Positions 9,956 through 21,400 of a stretch of DNA of 34,293 nucleotides are shown here, one piece after another (within the stretch, counting starts at the first letter, position 1; each line of letters opens with the position of its first letter). Location: positions 1-34,293 of the forward strand of contig DYQT01000010.1 of the NCBI GenBank assembly GCA_020719165.1, written 5' to 3'. The position numbers and the translations under genes are program-made. The notes beneath the pieces are model-generated. The model saw nothing but the letters and a program-made list of their open reading frames with translations, was not told the origin of the DNA and ran no database searches. The DNA is from Draconibacterium orientale. GTDB taxonomy: Bacteria > Bacteroidota > Bacteroidia > Bacteroidales > FEN-979.

Positions 9956-11323
9956 ATGAGAGTCTTATTGATTGTAGGTTTGTTCATGGCTTCCTGCCTT
10001 GTTCAGGCTCAGAATACCATTGACGGCACCATTCTGAAGTATGACGGAAAAAGGATTTTCCTGATGAGTATCTACGGGGAAAAAACAAAAGCCATCGATT
10101 CAACCATGTCTGACAGTGCTGGCCATTTTGTTTTCACGCTCAGCAACCGTCTACCGGGGATGTACCGGGTGCAATGGGCAAAAGATGGCAATGTTGATCT
10201 GGTTTGGAATCAGGAAAATGTAAAATTCATCACCACCTCGAAAAACGCTGACGACAGCCTGCAGATCATAACCTCCATTGAAAACAAGATCAACCAGGCC
10301 TATTCGAGGCTTGACCGGATCAATCAGTCGAAATTACAGTTGCTTATGCCTGTTGTTGACTTTTATCCGGTAAAGGATGGCTTCTACTTATCGGCTTTCC
10401 GTGAATTGGAGTATACCCAAAAGTCGCAACAGCAATACCTTGATTCTCTGGTGAGATTATATCCGAATTCCTTTGCCGTTCGTGTGGCAAAAGTGTATCA
10501 AACGCCGTTTATCCCGGCAGGGCTTGGCAAAGATGAGCGAATTGTATTTTTGAAGCAGCATTATTTCGATCAGGTCGATTTTTCAGATACTGCACTCCTT
10601 CGCAGCATGGCATTTGTGAATAAGGCCATTGCATACTTGTCTATTTACAGTAACAACCGCATGCCTCAGAAACAACTGGAGGCAGAATTCATCAAGGCTG
10701 TTACCCTGATGCTCAGCGCTGCATCCGTAAGTCCGGTGATCTATAAATTCTGGCTTGATTACCTTGTGGGCGGTTTTGACAAATACCATTTCGACGAAGT
10801 TATTACCTACATAGCCGATAACTTCCAGGATCCCTCTTCGTGTGAGGATCAGGAGAGGAAATCGGCCTTGCAGAAAAAACTGGATACCTTTAAAAAAATT
10901 GCCATCGGAAAAATCGCGCCCGAACTCATTGTGCCCGATGCAAAAGGAGCCCCGGTAAAGTTGTCGGCAATCAATTCGGAGTATACCCTGCTGGTTTTTT
11001 ATGCCACCACCTGTCCGCATTGCACAGCCATGACGCCAAGACTCAAAGAACTTTACGACAAACAGCAGCCAAAGCGTTTTGAGGTGATGTCGGTTTCAAT
11101 CGATACCAGCCGGGCCGAATGGACAAAATTTATCAGGGAGGAGAAACTGACCTGGATAAACGTTTCTGACCTGAAAGGGTTTAATGGTAAGTCGGCCGAC
11201 GATTACAACATTTATGCTACTCCAACCATGTTCCTGCTCGACCGGGAAAAGAAAATCCTGTCCAAACCCATCTCCCTGATGGAGCTTGAACAGGCTTTTC
11301 GTGATCATAACCTGATTAATTAA
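9956..11323 (+). CDS. Thioredoxin-like/TlpA-family periplasmic protein (DUF4369-like N-terminus)
   Basis: MRVLLIVGLFMASCLVQAQNTIDGTILKYDGKRIFLMSIYGE...; YATTCPHCTAMTPRLKELYD; follows the upstream TlpA gene after ~10 nt. Confidence 0.85.
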   Translation: MRVLLIVGLFMASCLVQAQNTIDGTILKYDGKRIFLMSIYGEKTKAIDSTMSDSAGHFVFTLSNRLPGMYRVQWAKDGNVDLVWNQENVKFITTSKNADDSLQIITSIENKINQAYSRLDRINQSKLQLLMPVVDFYPVKDGFYLSAFRELEYTQKSQQQYLDSLVRLYPNSFAVRVAKVYQTPFIPAGLGKDERIVFLKQHYFDQVDFSDTALLRSMAFVNKAIAYLSIYSNNRMPQKQLEAEFIKAVTLMLSAASVSPVIYKFWLDYLVGGFDKYHFDEVITYIADNFQDPSSCEDQERKSALQKKLDTFKKIAIGKIAPELIVPDAKGAPVKLSAINSEYTLLVFYATTCPHCTAMTPRLKELYDKQQPKRFEVMSVSIDTSRAEWTKFIREEKLTWINVSDLKGFNGKSADDYNIYATPTMFLLDREKKILSKPISLMELEQAFRDHNLIN

Positions 11324-11351
11324 AATTACGAATTACGAATTACGAATTACG
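11324..11351. repeat. Heptanucleotide tandem repeat (AATTACG)x4
   Basis: Direct reading immediately after the TAA stop of the thioredoxin-like gene. Confidence 0.95.
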
Positions 11352-11377
11352 ATTTTCAAAAATAAGTTTCATCGTAA

Positions 11378-13561
11378 TTAATATTTTATGATTCTTGCTG
11401 TGCCGGAAGTTCCTTCCGATACCAGCCGGATGATGTAGATGCCATTTGGTTTTTCCTGAAGTGAAAATTCATGTTTCAGCTTCCCTTCAACCTGGCGGGT
11501 GGCCATCCTTTCACCACGCATGTCATAGATTTCAATATTGGCAGTTTGCAACACTTCCCTGCCTATAATTTCAATGGTAAAGGAGCCTGTAGTCGGGTTA
11601 GGGTAAACCCGGAAAAGGTTGCCTGATGCGGTTTGCGGCATCGGCTCAACTATCGGGCCGGCCAGGGATTCTTCCTTAAACGCCGCAGGTAAAGTATGGG
11701 GAACGGCATTGCAATAAAAACAATCGGATGAGATATACCCATGCAGGTAACCTCCCTGGGCCGTAGCCGCTCCCGGAAGAATTCTGATGGCTTTTCCTGC
11801 GATCAGTATTGCTGTTCCGCCGGTTTGCACAAGAAAACTATTGCCGCTTCCCGGCACAATCAGTGTATCTGTTGCATCTGAGCAGAGCGTCTGTCCTCCG
11901 GGTACCGTCACGCTTTCAAGAATTCGGTTTGAAGGAGGCAAGGCGTAAACCGTAACCGCTTGACCGATGGTATCGCTGCAGCCATTGGCATCGGTTACGG
12001 TTACCGTATAGTCTCCGCTGGCATTCACCGTGATTGCGGGAGAAGTTGCAGCATTGGACCAGCCGTAGCTTGTTCCGCCCGATGCTGTCAGGATGACTGA
12101 TTCTCCCTCGCAAATAGTCGTAGGGCCGCCTGCGGTGATCAGAGGCACGGGAAGTGGGTTCAATGTTACCAGAAAGGTGTTTTCTACCCCGCTGCCACAT
12201 GGATTTGTCCCTGATGCCGAGATAAAACCGGTTTCCGCGTTGAGCGCATAGTTAACCGTAATCGTGCGGCTGTTGGCACCAGACACGATGGTTGCACCTG
12301 CCGGGAGTGACCATGAATATCCCGTGGCATTGGTAATGGCCGGAATGGAATATACCACCCCTTTCGTTCCCTTGCAAAGCTGGTTGATTCCTGTGATGGC
12401 TCTGGCAGGATAAGGATGGCAGTTTGTTACCTCGACCGAATCGCTGACAATGCTGCTGAAATTGCCAAGGGTGTCCCGGAAGTCTACGTTCATCAGGTGT
12501 TTGCCCAGAGGCAGGTAGGGAAGTTCAAGCGAGTCAAGCAGGATCACATCACTTAAAGGCTGTGAAAGTGATATCACCCGCATGTTTGGCGGGTGGTTGT
12601 CGAACCAGAACCGGTATCCCGAAATGGCATTGTTTGCAATATTTGCTGTGCCGGTTTTGTAAAAATAGCTGGATGATACCACGCTGGAAAGGTCACTGCT
12701 CTGGAAACGCACGTGTGCTTTGTGAAGTCCGGGCTGGAGAGCTGCTGCATTAATATTGGCCACCACGTCGGCTGCAGGTTGATTTTCAACTGGTACAGTA
12801 ACTTTTCCGGCCGGGTTGTCGTCGAACCAATACTCATAGGATATCAGGTTATTTTGATTTCCGGAGCCATGTTTGTAAAACATGTCCGACTGCGTTGAAC
12901 ACCAGGTGCCGGTGGTGTTTTTGAACCGGATGTGAAAAGCGTGAAATCCCAGGGAGAGTGATGATGCTGTAATAACTTCTGAAAGATCAAGCATTTGAGT
13001 GTTAGCGACATTCACAGCAGTTTTGGCATCGTTGTCGTTGTCGAACCAATATTCGTATCCTGAAATCAGCATCTCGGGTACGATCACGAAATAGGCTGAA
13101 CTTGTGGAACTAAAAGTGCCTGTAACATCCCTGAACCGGATGTGAAACGTGTTCATTCCCGGGCTCAGTGCAGCGGTTGAGATGGCAGAACTCAGGTCAA
13201 GCAGGGTTGTACTGCTCACACCGACCGCGGTTTTGCCGGCATAATCGCTATTGAACCAGTATTCATATCCATTGATCAGGGTGGAGACCGGATAAAAGAA
13301 AAAGGAGGAACTTACCGGGCTATACCTGAGAGAGTCATCCTGAAAGCGGATGTTGAATCGGTGAAAACCAACGGGAAACGGGGACACATTTACCGATGTG
13401 TTCAGGTCCAGCGTTGTTGCCGGACTAACTGACTGGCTGATTCTCCCGGCATCATTGTCATCGAACCAATACTCGTATCCGATGATTTTTGGTGCCTGGG
13501 CTACAATAATTTGCAGCGGGATAACCAGGAGGCCTGTAATGAGGAGTAATATTTTTCTCAT
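11378..13561 (-). CDS. T9SS type A sorting domain-containing surface protein with five GYEYWFD repeats and PKD/Ig-like domains
   Basis: Signal peptide MRKILLLITGLLVIPLQIIVAQ; repeats beginning IGYEYWFDDN / NGYEYWFNSD / SGYEYWFDND / ISYEYWFDDN / SGYRFWFDNH; C-terminal FRVYPNPTTGSFTIEI...NGIYIIRLVSEGTSGTARIIKY is a T9SS type A CTD. Confidence 0.88.
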   Translation of the reverse strand: MRKILLLITGLLVIPLQIIVAQAPKIIGYEYWFDDNDAGRISQSVSPATTLDLNTSVNVSPFPVGFHRFNIRFQDDSLRYSPVSSSFFFYPVSTLINGYEYWFNSDYAGKTAVGVSSTTLLDLSSAISTAALSPGMNTFHIRFRDVTGTFSSTSSAYFVIVPEMLISGYEYWFDNDNDAKTAVNVANTQMLDLSEVITASSLSLGFHAFHIRFKNTTGTWCSTQSDMFYKHGSGNQNNLISYEYWFDDNPAGKVTVPVENQPAADVVANINAAALQPGLHKAHVRFQSSDLSSVVSSSYFYKTGTANIANNAISGYRFWFDNHPPNMRVISLSQPLSDVILLDSLELPYLPLGKHLMNVDFRDTLGNFSSIVSDSVEVTNCHPYPARAITGINQLCKGTKGVVYSIPAITNATGYSWSLPAGATIVSGANSRTITVNYALNAETGFISASGTNPCGSGVENTFLVTLNPLPVPLITAGGPTTICEGESVILTASGGTSYGWSNAATSPAITVNASGDYTVTVTDANGCSDTIGQAVTVYALPPSNRILESVTVPGGQTLCSDATDTLIVPGSGNSFLVQTGGTAILIAGKAIRILPGAATAQGGYLHGYISSDCFYCNAVPHTLPAAFKEESLAGPIVEPMPQTASGNLFRVYPNPTTGSFTIEIIGREVLQTANIEIYDMRGERMATRQVEGKLKHEFSLQEKPNGIYIIRLVSEGTSGTARIIKY
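12422..13492 (-). repeat. Five tandem ~71-aa protein repeats (coding-level)
   Basis: Manual alignment of [GYEYWFD-x(n)-LDLS-x(n)-G-x-H-x-F-H-I-R-F-x(n)-S-S-x-S] units at roughly aa 24-92, 93-163, 164-234, 235-305 and 306-380. Confidence 0.85.
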
Positions 13562-13567
13562 TGTGGA

Positions 13568-14638
13568 CTATTTTTCCTGGGCAGCAACCTTGAAATGGAT
13601 GTTGAGGGTGCCGTTTGGACTTGTCGAGCCCGACACATATTTGAACTGGATATGGGGGTTCACTGGCAGCATGCCATCTTTAAAAGGTTCGCCGCCGTAA
13701 ATTCCAACATCGGTTCCGTCACTGCCGCCATTGATGCCCGGGCTGCCTGCAATAAGATGGTAATTGTGATGAATATCATAAGTATTACCGCTCTGGCTGG
13801 TATAGATTTGCTCATTAGGCACATTTTCATGGTTCCCCGACAAGTTGCCAAAACCGTTCAGGTTTGCCACACAGTAGCCTAAATAATCGTAGTAAAATCC
13901 AATAGGTCCGTTGAAGAGATTATAATAATAATTGTTGTTAGTACAATAAATTGTATTCCAGCCATAATAGGCGACGCATGGATTTTTAAAAATGTTGTTG
14001 GAAAATGTTGAATTTTTTACATAAAAATTAAGCGTTCTATTGCTTCCCCACAAGAAGTCATTGTGCAAGAATGTGGCGCCGTAAAAGTAGTTCAGCTGGC
14101 CTTCCAGAATGTTATTCCTGAAACTGGCATTGGAATGACCGCCATAAACATGACCGCGAATGATGTTTTCACGGAAAAGGAAAGAGGATGTGGTGGTGTC
14201 ACTACCATTGAATGAAAGGCTGATGGTATTCAGATTACAGCGCGAAACAAAATAGGATGAAACATGCTGATCGGCATGGCTGGTGCCAAATGTGAGCGTT
14301 CCGGTGAGCATGAACCCCTGGAGGCTTCCGTTGTCGGCCCCCGACACGATGGTGATGTTCCCTGTGAGGAAGGTAGTTCCGGTGGCATAGCAGGAGTCGG
14401 GGTATATTCCGGCACCTATGATGTGAACCCCTTTGTCGATGATCAGGTTGCCGATGTCCATCAGCGCAGTTCCCGGCAGGTAGATATAATCACCATTTGC
14501 CGAATGAGCAACCGCTGAATCCAGCCGGGTAAAAAATTCACTTCCGCCTGATAAATGGTTAACGGCGATCAATTCCTGGGCGCTAAGGGAATTGATTCCC
14601 CAAAAGAAAATGGTTATGAATGTAATCAGTTTTTTCAT
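13568..14638 (-). CDS. Secreted right-handed beta-helix/pectin-lyase-fold-like protein
   Basis: Signal peptide MKKLITFITIFFWGINSLSAQ; SFLFRENIIRGHVYGGHSNASFRNNILEGQLNYFYGATFLHNDFLWG... beta-helix-like Asn-rich rungs; 6 nt upstream of the T9SS cargo gene. Confidence 0.7.
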   Translation of the reverse strand: MKKLITFITIFFWGINSLSAQELIAVNHLSGGSEFFTRLDSAVAHSANGDYIYLPGTALMDIGNLIIDKGVHIIGAGIYPDSCYATGTTFLTGNITIVSGADNGSLQGFMLTGTLTFGTSHADQHVSSYFVSRCNLNTISLSFNGSDTTTSSFLFRENIIRGHVYGGHSNASFRNNILEGQLNYFYGATFLHNDFLWGSNRTLNFYVKNSTFSNNIFKNPCVAYYGWNTIYCTNNNYYYNLFNGPIGFYYDYLGYCVANLNGFGNLSGNHENVPNEQIYTSQSGNTYDIHHNYHLIAGSPGINGGSDGTDVGIYGGEPFKDGMLPVNPHIQFKYVSGSTSPNGTLNIHFKVAAQEK

Positions 14639-14703
14639 GACAGGTTTGGTTTTAAGATTAATTTTATTCGGTAATGTAATACTTTAATGACGAAAATTTT
14701 GGA

Positions 14704-14732
14704 CAAAGATAGAACAGAAAATGAAAATACAA
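14704..14732 (-). promoter_or_regulatory. Bacteroidetes-type promoter TTTG-N17-TATCTTTG driving the beta-helix/T9SS cargo unit
   Basis: Reverse strand: TTTG (14732-14729), N17, TATCTTTG (14711-14704), matching the TTTG/TAnnTTTG consensus. Confidence 0.6.
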
Positions 14733-14793
14733 ATATTCAGGTATAAAAATTCTTAAATAAAGGTATGAATTGCGTAAAGCCGATGACAGGATT

Positions 14794-14822
14794 TTTGTAT
14801 TCCGGCGTTTTTTTTAACTTTG
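14794..14822 (+). promoter_or_regulatory. Bacteroidetes-type promoter TTTG-N17-TAACTTTG upstream of ruvA
   Basis: TTTG 14794-14797 and TAACTTTG 14815-14822; ruvA ATG at 14871. Confidence 0.6.
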
Positions 14823-14870
14823 CAGACTTAAAAGATAAACCGATTAAAGTTTTAAATTGCAGCAGCGCAC

Positions 14871-15455
14871 ATGTATGAGTATATCCAAGGTAAGCTGGTA
14901 GAAAGAAACCCTGCTTATGCGGTTGTTGATGTGAATGGAATCGGCTATTTGCTGAACATATCCATACACACCTATGCGCAGCTTCGCGACGACGAGAGGT
15001 GTATTTTGTACACCCATCTCGTAGTTCGGGAAGACGACATGCTGCTATACGGATTTGCAGATGTTGGAGAGCGGGAACTTTTTCGGCAACTTATCAGTGT
15101 TTCAGGGGTAGGAGTAAACACGGCACGCATCATTTTATCGTCTCTTTCCCCGATAGAGGTGGTAAGAGCCATTGCTGAAGGCAATGCCGGTTTGCTGCAG
15201 CAGATCAAGGGGATCGGGGCGAAAACAGCTCAACGCATCATCATTGACCTGAAAGATAAGGTATCGCGGGAGTTAATTCCCAACGAAAAATCAGGAATTT
15301 CACACAATACAAAGAAGGAAGAAGCGTTATCAGGATTGATCATTCTGGGCTTCCCAAAGATGCTTGCTGATAAGGCATTGAACAAAATCATCGAATCGGA
15401 AGGAACGGGCTTGACAGCGGAACAACTGATCAAACATGCGCTTAAGGTTTTATAG
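14871..15455 (+). CDS. ruvA: Holliday junction branch migration protein RuvA
   Basis: 194 aa, MYEYIQGKLVERNPAYAVVDVNGIGYLLNISIHTYAQL...SVSGVGVNTARIILSSLSP...IKGIGAKTAQRIIIDLKDK. Confidence 0.97.
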   Translation: MYEYIQGKLVERNPAYAVVDVNGIGYLLNISIHTYAQLRDDERCILYTHLVVREDDMLLYGFADVGERELFRQLISVSGVGVNTARIILSSLSPIEVVRAIAEGNAGLLQQIKGIGAKTAQRIIIDLKDKVSRELIPNEKSGISHNTKKEEALSGLIILGFPKMLADKALNKIIESEGTGLTAEQLIKHALKVL

Positions 15456-15476
15456 CGTGATGGTTCCAAAGTAATA

Positions 15477-18400
15477 ATGACCTTGCAGGACTTAGTGAAG
15501 AGAAACAATTTATACACCCTTATATGCCTGGCCGTCCTGGTTATTTGTCGTATCCCGGTTTTTTCCGGAGAATCGGCAGGTAATTACATGGTTTCCATGC
15601 CCGGGACATCTCCCCCCGACAGTTTGTACAGAGGTGATACCACACTTCGGTATCCGTTTGTTGATGAAACAGTTATGCCTGGATCAGGAAGCGAGAATCC
15701 AATTTATCTCAAAAATCCATCCAACATTAAAACGAATGTTGAATATGATCCGGTTACCCGCCAGTATTACTACAATTATAAAATAGGAGAAACGGTTTAC
15801 CGGATTCCAACAACCCTGTCGTTCGACGAATTTCAGAATCAGGACATGCAGTCGATGATCAACCAATACTGGAAGGAGCGATCGGAAGCGGCGACGATGG
15901 ACAATGCAACAGGGATCATTCCCAAGATCCGCATCCCCGGGAAGGTGTTTGAAACCATTTTTGGTAACAACACGGTTGATATTCGCCCGCAGGGATCGGC
16001 AGAGATCGACTTTGGCATCGTTTCCAACAGGCGCGACGATCCCATGCTCAGTACCCGTCAGCGCCGACAGACAAACTTCGACTTCAACGAGAAGATACAG
16101 ATGAATGTGGTGGCCAAAATCGGAGATAAAATCGAATTCAAAATTAATTACAACACCGAAGCCACATTCGATTTCGAAAACAAATTGAAGCTCAGGTACG
16201 AAGGCAAAGAAGACGATATTATTCAATTGATTGAAGCGGGCGACGTTAACCTGCCGCTCAGCACAAATCTGATCAGAGGAACCGAGAGCCTCTTTGGCGT
16301 CAAAACAAAATTGAGGTTTGGAAGGGTAACCGTTACCGCACTCTATTCCCAGCAAAAAAGCGAGACTAAAAACATTGTCGTGCAGGGCAATGCTCAAACC
16401 CAAAGATTCAGAATACGGGCCGATGAATATGAAGAGAACAAGCATTTCTTTATCGGACAAAACTTTCGCGACACTTACCGTGACGGTCTCAAGAAGCTGC
16501 CGGTAATCACCTCCAATGTGAATATTCTGAAAATTGAGGTCTGGGCAACCAATATCGGCGCGGCAGTGACGGAGAACCGAAATATTGTGGCGTTCATGGA
16601 TCTTGGTGAGTACAACCCTTACAACACACGATTGTTTACAGGGAACCCCGCGCGCAGATTTCCGTCGAACAACTCGAACGACTTGTTCCAGGTTCTCATG
16701 CCGAATGCCTATGATTCAGGACAGGTGCGCAGCATCAATACTGTGAGCGGTTACCTGAAGGGGGCTCCTTTTTATATGATTGCCGGCGAGGATTTTGAAA
16801 AGGTTGAAAGTGCCCGTAAATTGTTACCATCAGAATACAGTTTCAATCCGAAGCTGGGGTTTATCTCCTTGAACACCGCATTAAATTCCGATCAAATTCT
16901 GGCTGTGGCATACCAGTATCAGGTTGTAGGCGATACCACGGTTCATCAGGTGGGTGAATTTTCCGACCAGGGAATTGCCTCACCAAAAAGTCTGGTGGTG
17001 AAGTTGTTGAAGAGCACTTCGTTGAATACCAGAGTTCCTACATGGAAACTGATGATGAAAAATGTTTATGCACTGGGTGCATACCAGTTGCAGGGGAACG
17101 ATTTTACCATGAACATTTTATACTCTGGAAATGCCAACGGCGTGCCAACAGCTTATATTACAGAAGGAAGAATAAAGGGTGTTCCTCTTTTACGCGTGCT
17201 GAACCTGGATAATGTAAATCAGCAATTCAATCCTCCCGGCGATGGCATGTTCGACTTCATTGACAATGCCGTAACCCAGGGAGGAACCATCCAGGCATCG
17301 AATGGACGAATATTCTTTACGGTGCTCGAGCCGTTTGGCAAGGATCTGCGCGATTCAATTTACGACCCCGCCGACCCAAAAGGATCTCTGGAACTGGCTA
17401 ATAAATACTGTTTTGATTCGCTGTACACCATGACCAAGTCGAATGCAAGGCAGTATCCTGATAAAAATAAATTCGTTTTAGACGGTTTTTACAAATCCGC
17501 TGCCGGTGCAGAAATTTCGCTCAATGCACTGAATGTGCCGGCCGGTTCGGTCAGGGTAACAGCTGGTGGAATCCAATTGATGGAAAATCAGGATTATACC
17601 GTTGATTATACCCTTGGCCGGGTCAGAATCATCAATGAGGGAATCCTTAATTCGGGTACGGCGATCAACATTTCACTGGAGAGCAACGAAATGTTCAATG
17701 TTCAAACCAAGCGGTTGATGGGTGCGCACATCGATTACAAAATAAATAAGGATTTCGTTATCGGAGCCACTATTTTGAATCTGAATGAGCGTCCGTTGAC
17801 ACAAAAGGTAAACTATGGTGATGAACCGATGTCGAACACGATGTGGGGAATGAATCTTACCTATCGAACCCAATCGCGGCTGATAACCCGGTTTGTTGAT
17901 GCCCTTCCGCTCATTACAACCAAAGCCCCGTCGTCCATTGCCGTGGATGTGGAATTTGCCCAATTCATCCCCGGTCATTCCAAAGCAATCGGGCGTTCAG
18001 GAACAACTTATATCGATGATTTTGAAGGTGCTCAATCAACCATCGACATGAAATCGATGTCAAACTGGTATCTGGCAAGTACCCCGCAAGGACAAACAAC
18101 TCCAAACATGTTCCCCGAAGCTGCTCCGGGGCCTCCCACACTTTCTTATGGGTTTAACCGGTCAAAGCTCGGCTGGTACATCATCGATCCGTTGTTCTAT
18201 GATAAAAATACAAATCTTTTACCCCCCAATGTATCTAACCAGGAATTGGCAAATCATTATGTGCGGCAGGTATGGGAAACCGAGATCTTCCCAAACAAAC
18301 AGCCATTGAATGGTGTTCCTGTGAACCTGTCGGTACTTAATCTGGCCTATTATCCTTCGGAGCGGGGATCGTACAACTTCGATGTATCCCCAACCTCAGT

Positions 18401-21400
18401 GTCGAAGGGCTTGAACGCCGACGGAACCCTGGCCAATCCCGAAACCCGGTGGGGAGGCGTAATGCGCAAGATCGAATCAACAGATTTCGATGCCACCAAC
18501 ATTCAGTATATTGAATTCTGGATGATGGACCCTTTCATTTACGATACCTTGAACAGCGGCCAGCTCTATTTTAACCTTGGAGATATATCGGAGGATATTT
18601 TAAGGGATGGGCGAAAAAGTTTCGAAAACGGTTTACCAACCACTGCGCTTGTAACAGAGGTTGACACTACTATTTGGGGCCGTGTGCCACAATTGCAGGC
18701 ACTTGTGGATGCATTTGACAACACCCCTGCCACCCGGCCATTTCAGGATGTGGGATATGACGGATTGACGGATGTTGATGAAATATCTTTCTTTGACACA
18801 TCCTACGTCGCGAAGGTCAGAAACACCTTCGGCGCAAATTCGCAGGCATATATAAATGCATCTTCCGACCCCTCATCTGATGACTTTCATTACTTCAGAG
18901 GGACCGATTATGATGAAAATCCGAATTTCAGCAGTGTGTTGAACCGTTATAAAAAATACAACGGCCCTGAAGGAAACAGCCCAACCACCGAGCAAAGCGT
19001 TGAAACCTACCCGACCATTGCAACTACTCTTCCCAATATGGAAGATATTAACAAAGACAATACATTGAGTGAGGCTGAGCGGTATTACCAATATGTTGTC
19101 CAGTTGCGCCGCGACCAGATGAAGACAGGGTCGAACTACATCACCAATATCTACCATGCCACCGATATTCCCCTGGCCGATGGTACCCGAGGCAATGTTA
19201 ACTGGTATCAGTTTAAAATACCCATCCGCACCCCTGATCAGATTATCGGAACCATCAACGATTTCACCTCCATCCGTTTTATGAGGGTGTTTTTCAAGAA
19301 CTTTCAACGTCCGGTTGTTTGCCGTTTTGCTACACTTGAATTGTCGCGCGGCGAATGGCGGAAATATAACTACAGTCTGCTTTCTCCCGGCGAATATATT
19401 CCCAATGCCGAGCAGAATCAAACCCAGTTCGACATAGCAGCGGTGAGTCTTGAAGAAAACGGCAGCAAACAACCCATTCCATATGTTATGCCTCCGGGGA
19501 TTGAACGCGAAACCAACTGGGGTTCGACCAACATGCAAAAGCTCAATGAACAGTCGATGTCGTTCAAAGTATGCAACCTGGTTGACGGGGATGCCCGGGC
19601 AGCTTATAAAAATGCAGAATTTGATTTCCGTCAGTTTAAACGGCTCCAGATGTATGTTCATGCTGAACAATCTGTTCGCAACCAAAATTTAAAACCAGGC
19701 GATCTTACAATCATCATGCGCATTGGATCCGATTTTACAGAGAACTACTACGAATATGAAATCCCGCTGAACTTTACCGCCTGGGGAACTCAGGCCAACA
19801 ATCCTGACGCTATCTGGCCCGAAAGCAATGCATTCGACATTGACCTTGAACGGTTGGTCAGGGTGAAATATAACCGGCTGGTTGCCATGCGCGACAAGGG
19901 GATTGAACTGACCTCTTCAACACCCTATTCGGAGTTTGACGGGAAAAATAAAATTACCGTTGTGGGTTCTCCTACCATCAGCGATGTTCGCGCCATCATG
20001 GTCGGCGTGAGAAATCCCAAAAAAAGCACCCAAACATCCGATGACGATGGCCAATCGAAATGTGCCGAAATATGGGTGGATGAACTCAGGCTCTCGGAGT
20101 TCAATAAAAATGGAGGATTTGCCGCCACTGCCAGGGTGGCCGTTGAACTTGCCGATCTTGGCCGGATCCAGCTTACCGGAACATACAGCAGTTCGGGGTT
20201 TGGCACATTGGAACAGAAGCAAACCCAGCGTCCGATGGAGGCTGTGACGACTTTTGGATTCGATACCGATCTGGAACTGGGTAAATTTTTCCCGGCCAAA
20301 ACGGGAATTCGCATTCCGATGCACTTTGACTATGCCATGATGCTTACCAGTCCGAAATATGACCCGCTGAATCCGGACTTGTATTTATCTGATGTAATCG
20401 ATGCCTTTGATTCAAAACAACAGAAAGATTCGATCAAACAAATCACGCAGGGATATACCCAGACCAAAAACTTTAACCTGATGAATGTCAGGAAAGACAG
20501 AACCGGGACGAAAAAACCAAAAATATACGATATCGAGAACTTCAACGCAAGTTATGCCTATTCCGAAATTTTTCACCGGGATGTTGATGTCGCGTATGAT
20601 CTGAAGAAGAAATACACGGGCGGATTCGGTTATAACTATTCAACCCAGCCAAAAAACGTGGTACCGTTTCAGCGCGTCAAAGCATTAAATAAATCGAAGG
20701 CTTTTGCCTTAATCAAGGATTTTAATTTCTATTACCTGCCCAAAGCTTTTTCTTTTCGGACCGATATGAACCGTGAGTTCAATCAGCGGCAATTCAGAAA
20801 TAAAAGCAGGGCCATTGTGCCGATGGAAACTTTCTACATCAAACGGTGGGACTGGAGCAGGACGTTCGATTTGAAATATGATTTTGCGAAATCACTTCGG
20901 CTGACGCTTGTTGCCAACACCCAGGCGTTTGTGAACGAACCTCCCGGGCAAATCGACCGTTCAAACCGGGATCAGATATGGAGCGAGATACTCTCCTTCG
21001 GAACCAAAAACAATTATAACCAGGCGCTGAACGTTAGCTGGGATGTACCGATCGGTAAAATTCCGATGCTTGATTTCATCACCCTTCAGGCCGGATATCT
21101 GACAACCTACCGATGGATGGGTGCTCCCATCTCAATCCAGGAACAGTATGGAAATACAATTGAAAATGCCAATGTACAAACACTGAACGGTGGGTTTAAC
21201 TTGGTAACCCTTTACAACAAAATACCCTATCTGAAAAGAATAAACCAGGCATCAACCAACCAGCGTGGAAATAAGCCGGAACCACCGAAAAACAAAAACC
21301 TGGACAAGCAGGACAGCCTGAAACTTTTACCAAACCGACCGAAAATCGGCAAGATCTTGCTTGAAGGAACCGTTCGTTTTTTGATGGCTGTGCGGACTGC

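Noticed and set aside
15684-16460. 258-aa minus-strand ORF
   Set aside because: Fully antisense to sprA; no signal, motif or ribosome-site support.
18873-19685. 270-aa minus-strand ORF
   Set aside because: Also antisense within sprA; coding signal clearly belongs to the + strand.
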